A stretch of 8,078 nt of DNA from Deltaproteobacteria bacterium (lineage in GTDB: Bacteria > Myxococcota > Myxococcia > Myxococcales > 40CM-4-68-19): the NCBI GenBank assembly GCA_018266095.1, contig JAFEBC010000309.1, forward strand, positions 1 to 8,078, given 5' to 3'. Of the stretch, positions 6,684 through 8,078 are shown one piece after another (the first letter of the stretch is position 1; every line of letters begins with the position of its first letter). The notes below the pieces were generated by a model, which did no database searches, was not told where the DNA came from, and worked only from the letters and a program-made list of their open reading frames with translations. Both the position numbers and the translations under genes were made by a program.

Positions 6684-7415
6684 CTGCTGCAGCTCCGCCG
6701 ACACCTCGCGCGCCGGCTGCGTGCACGGCCGCCCCTCGGTCCACAGGCCCGTGACCTTCCCCTCGCGCGGCAGGAGGAGCTGGAGGCTCGAGCGCGTCCC
6801 GTAGCCGAAGATCTCCGCGTGCACGCAGGCGCTCTCCAGCGGCTCGTCCTTGGGCCCGTGCGCCTGCAGCGGCGTCCGCAGGTCGTCGAGCGTCGGCTCC
6901 ACCCCGCGCGCGAAGAGCGCCTCGAAGGCCGCCCTGCACTCCCGCTCACGCACGCCCTCGCCCGCGCCGAACGACCGCTCGGTGATGAGGTGCAGCCCCT
7001 CGGTCAGCTCGCGCTGGTCGATGCGCTCGCCGTCGCCGATGGTCACGAACGCCGCGCGCCGGTCGGCGTAGGTGCGGTGGAACCCGTTGTAGCGATCCCC
7101 CGGCAGCGCCGCGAGCGATCGTTGCATCTCCAGCGCCGACTCCGCCCGCAGCGCCTCGTGCGCGAGCTCACCGCGCGACCGCCGCCCCGCGTCCACCGTC
7201 GCGTGCCGCCGGTTGGTGATGCAGACGAAGAGCCCGCGCTCGTTCATGCCCAGCCACGTCCCGCCGGCCTTGAGATCGCGCGGCGCCCACACGCGCGGCG
7301 AGCCGGGCTCGAGCTCAGGCCCGCGCGCCTCCCGCTCCAAGAACTCGTTCCGATTGGCCGAGACCGCGAGCAACGCGCCCGGCGTGGCACGAAAGGCGAT
7401 GAGCACCGTGCACAT
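6672..7415 (-). CDS. TANGO2/NRDE family protein
   Basis: The product has 247 residues from ATG 7415, starting Met-Cys-Thr. The start is supported by GGAG five bases upstream (7421-7424) and by the family's conserved second-position Cys, which may be a nucleophile after Met removal as in Ntn-type hydrolases. An in-frame upstream start (7445) would bury that Cys and is unlikely. Signatures: ANRNEFLEREA at about residues 18-28, the family's NRDE motif with Asn in place of Asp; PRD-x-KAGGTWLGMNERGLFVCITN; RSRGELAHEAL; and YNGFH further on. Human and bacterial TANGO2 proteins are implicated in haem or lipid handling, but the activity is unsettled. The gene lies downstream of the protease gene on the same strand, separated by 173 bases with a probable terminator, so it is likely transcribed on its own. 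Confidence 0.9.
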   Translation of the reverse strand: MCTVLIAFRATPGALLAVSANRNEFLEREARGPELEPGSPRVWAPRDLKAGGTWLGMNERGLFVCITNRRHATVDAGRRSRGELAHEALRAESALEMQRSLAALPGDRYNGFHRTYADRRAAFVTIGDGERIDQRELTEGLHLITERSFGAGEGVRERECRAAFEALFARGVEPTLDDLRTPLQAHGPKDEPLESACVHAEIFGYGTRSSLQLLLPREGKVTGLWTEGRPCTQPAREVSAELQQLLG

Positions 7416-7420
7416 CGAGG

Positions 7421-7429
7421 CTCCACTCC
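7421..7429 (-). promoter_or_regulatory. Ribosome binding site of the TANGO2-like gene
   Basis: On the minus strand two GGAG motifs lie five and ten bases before ATG 7415. They support that internal ATG, whose product begins Met-Cys-Thr, over the upstream in-frame start at 7445. Confidence 0.6.
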
Positions 7430-7529
7430 GACTCCCCCGGACCATCCGAGAGTAGCAGATCCGCCCAGCCCGGCCTGGCGACGACCACGTAGTTCTGCCT
7501 GCACCGCGATCGGCCTCCCCAAACGCACA

Positions 7530-7560
7530 GAGCCCCCGCGCCGCGAGTGCGCGAGGGCTC
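7530..7560 (-). terminator. GC-rich hairpin, probable terminator of the protease gene
   Basis: An inverted repeat with 12-base arms (7530-7541 and 7549-7560), one mismatch and a seven-base loop lies 29 bases after the protease stop codon. On the minus strand it is followed by TGTGCGTTTGGGG, so the T-run is short, as is common in high-GC genomes. It sits between two minus-strand genes and probably separates their transcripts. The remainder of the 7416-7588 gap shows nothing I can name beyond the ribosome binding site of the next gene. Confidence 0.6.
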
Positions 7561-7588
7561 CGTCGAGCTCAGGCTTCGAGCTGGCTGA

Positions 7589-8078
7589 CTACTTCTTCAT
7601 CAGCTTCTTGAGCAGCGGGTTGCGCAGCGACTGCGTGCGCGCCTCGTTCACCGACTGCTTGATGTTCGACACCGTCGGGGCCACGCCCGTGGCGGGCTCC
7701 GAGATCGGGGTCAGGTCCTTGTCGCCGCAGGTCACGGCGCCGGCCGAGTCCTTCACGCAGGACAGGTCGAGCGCGCCGCAGTCCATCGTGTTCAGCTTGC
7801 GGTCGCCCTCGAAGAACGTGGTGCAGCGCTGGGCCACGTCGCCGTCGCACACGCCCTTGGCGTCCACCAAGCCGAGCTTCTTGGTGTTGCACGGGTCCTT
7901 GTACTTGAGCGCGTTGGTGATCATCGTGCGCGTGGTCGAGCCGATGGCCGCGTAGAACGAGCCGTAGTCGCAAGCCAGGTTCACCGACGGCATGCCGCCC
8001 GAGACCGTGCCCCACACCACCACCGTGCCGCTGCTGTTCTTGCGCAGGAGCGGGCCGCCCGAGTCGCCAAAGCAGGTC
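7589..8078 (-). CDS. Trypsin-like (S1 family) serine protease with Cys-rich C-terminal module (5' partial)
   Basis: Only the last 162 residues are in the window; the N-terminal part, with the expected catalytic His and Asp, lies beyond base 8078. The visible part opens with TCFGDSGGPLL, the S1-family active-site motif, whose Ser is encoded at 8060-8062. The C-terminal half of the chymotrypsin fold follows: a VVVWGTVSGG strand, an ACDYGSFYAAIGS segment like the last strand pair of trypsin, and a terminal helix (TTRTMITNALK). After it comes an unusual tail with six cysteines (PCN, GVCDGDVAQRC, MDC, LSC, VTC), resembling Cys-rich modules I recall from myxobacterial secreted proteins, then a basic end (LLKKLMKK). 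The protein is probably secreted or surface-exposed. Its natural substrate is unknown. Confidence 0.9.
   Translation of the reverse strand, partial: TCFGDSGGPLLRKNSSGTVVVWGTVSGGMPSVNLACDYGSFYAAIGSTTRTMITNALKYKDPCNTKKLGLVDAKGVCDGDVAQRCTTFFEGDRKLNTMDCGALDLSCVKDSAGAVTCGDKDLTPISEPATGVAPTVSNIKQSVNEARTQSLRNPLLKKLMKK
7770..7920 (-). other. Six-cysteine module C-terminal to the protease domain
   Basis: About 50 residues follow the predicted final helix of the protease and carry six Cys with small Gly/Asp-rich spacing (DPC, GVCDGD, QRC, MDCGAL, LSC, VTCGD), suggesting three disulfides. It is not part of the standard S1 domain. It may stabilise the enzyme or help attach it to the cell surface; this is inference from composition. 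Coordinates are approximate. Confidence 0.55.

Noticed and set aside
7445..7455. Upstream in-frame start for the TANGO2-like protein
   Set aside because: It would add ten residues before the conserved Met-Cys-Thr start and has no better ribosome binding site.

Overview
The window is very GC-rich and nearly all coding, with strong G/C preference at third codon positions. Secreted or surface proteins dominate: Ig-like repeats, two clear lipobox lipoproteins and one weaker one, and a trypsin-like protease with a Cys-rich tail. Together with a seven-iron ferredoxin and a YqgE/AlgH protein, this suggests a myxobacterium or relative (Myxococcota, formerly Deltaproteobacteria). That assignment is inference; no rRNA or other phylogenetic marker is present. 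I saw no tRNA, rRNA, CRISPR array, insertion sequence or phage gene.

Layout, left to right. (1) 1-4381, plus strand, is a tight three-gene cell-surface cluster. It starts with the 3' end of a large secreted multidomain protein: two jelly-roll-like modules, three Ig-like modules, one Big_2-like module and a C-terminal dockerin-type calcium-binding pair. Five bases later comes a lipoprotein with four Big_2-like repeats and a C-terminal beta-rich domain whose strand pattern resembles a cohesin. A small lipoprotein overlaps it by ATGA. (2) 4440-4979, plus, is a YqgE/AlgH (UPF0301) protein. (3) 5018-5356, minus, is a seven-iron ferredoxin (FdxA type) with all nine cluster cysteines. (4) 5357-5576 is a divergent intergenic region with two abutting short palindromes. 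(5) 5577-6683, plus, is a metallo-beta-lactamase-fold hydrolase, probably a lipoprotein. (6) 6672-7415, minus, is a TANGO2/NRDE-family protein that overlaps the hydrolase tail to tail by 12 bases. (7) 7416-7588 is intergenic, with a GC-rich hairpin at 7530-7560. (8) 7589-8078, minus, is the C-terminal part of a trypsin-like (S1) serine protease with the active-site GDSGGP motif and a six-cysteine tail.

The most interesting unit is the first cluster. A dockerin-like tail on one secreted protein lies next to a lipid-anchored protein with a possible cohesin-like C-terminus. This suggests a dedicated surface-docking pair outside the classical clostridial cellulosome. The dockerin motif is directly visible. 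The cohesin assignment is a pattern-level inference that needs a profile or structure comparison. The remaining genes look like ordinary chromosomal housekeeping or accessory genes without an obvious shared pathway.
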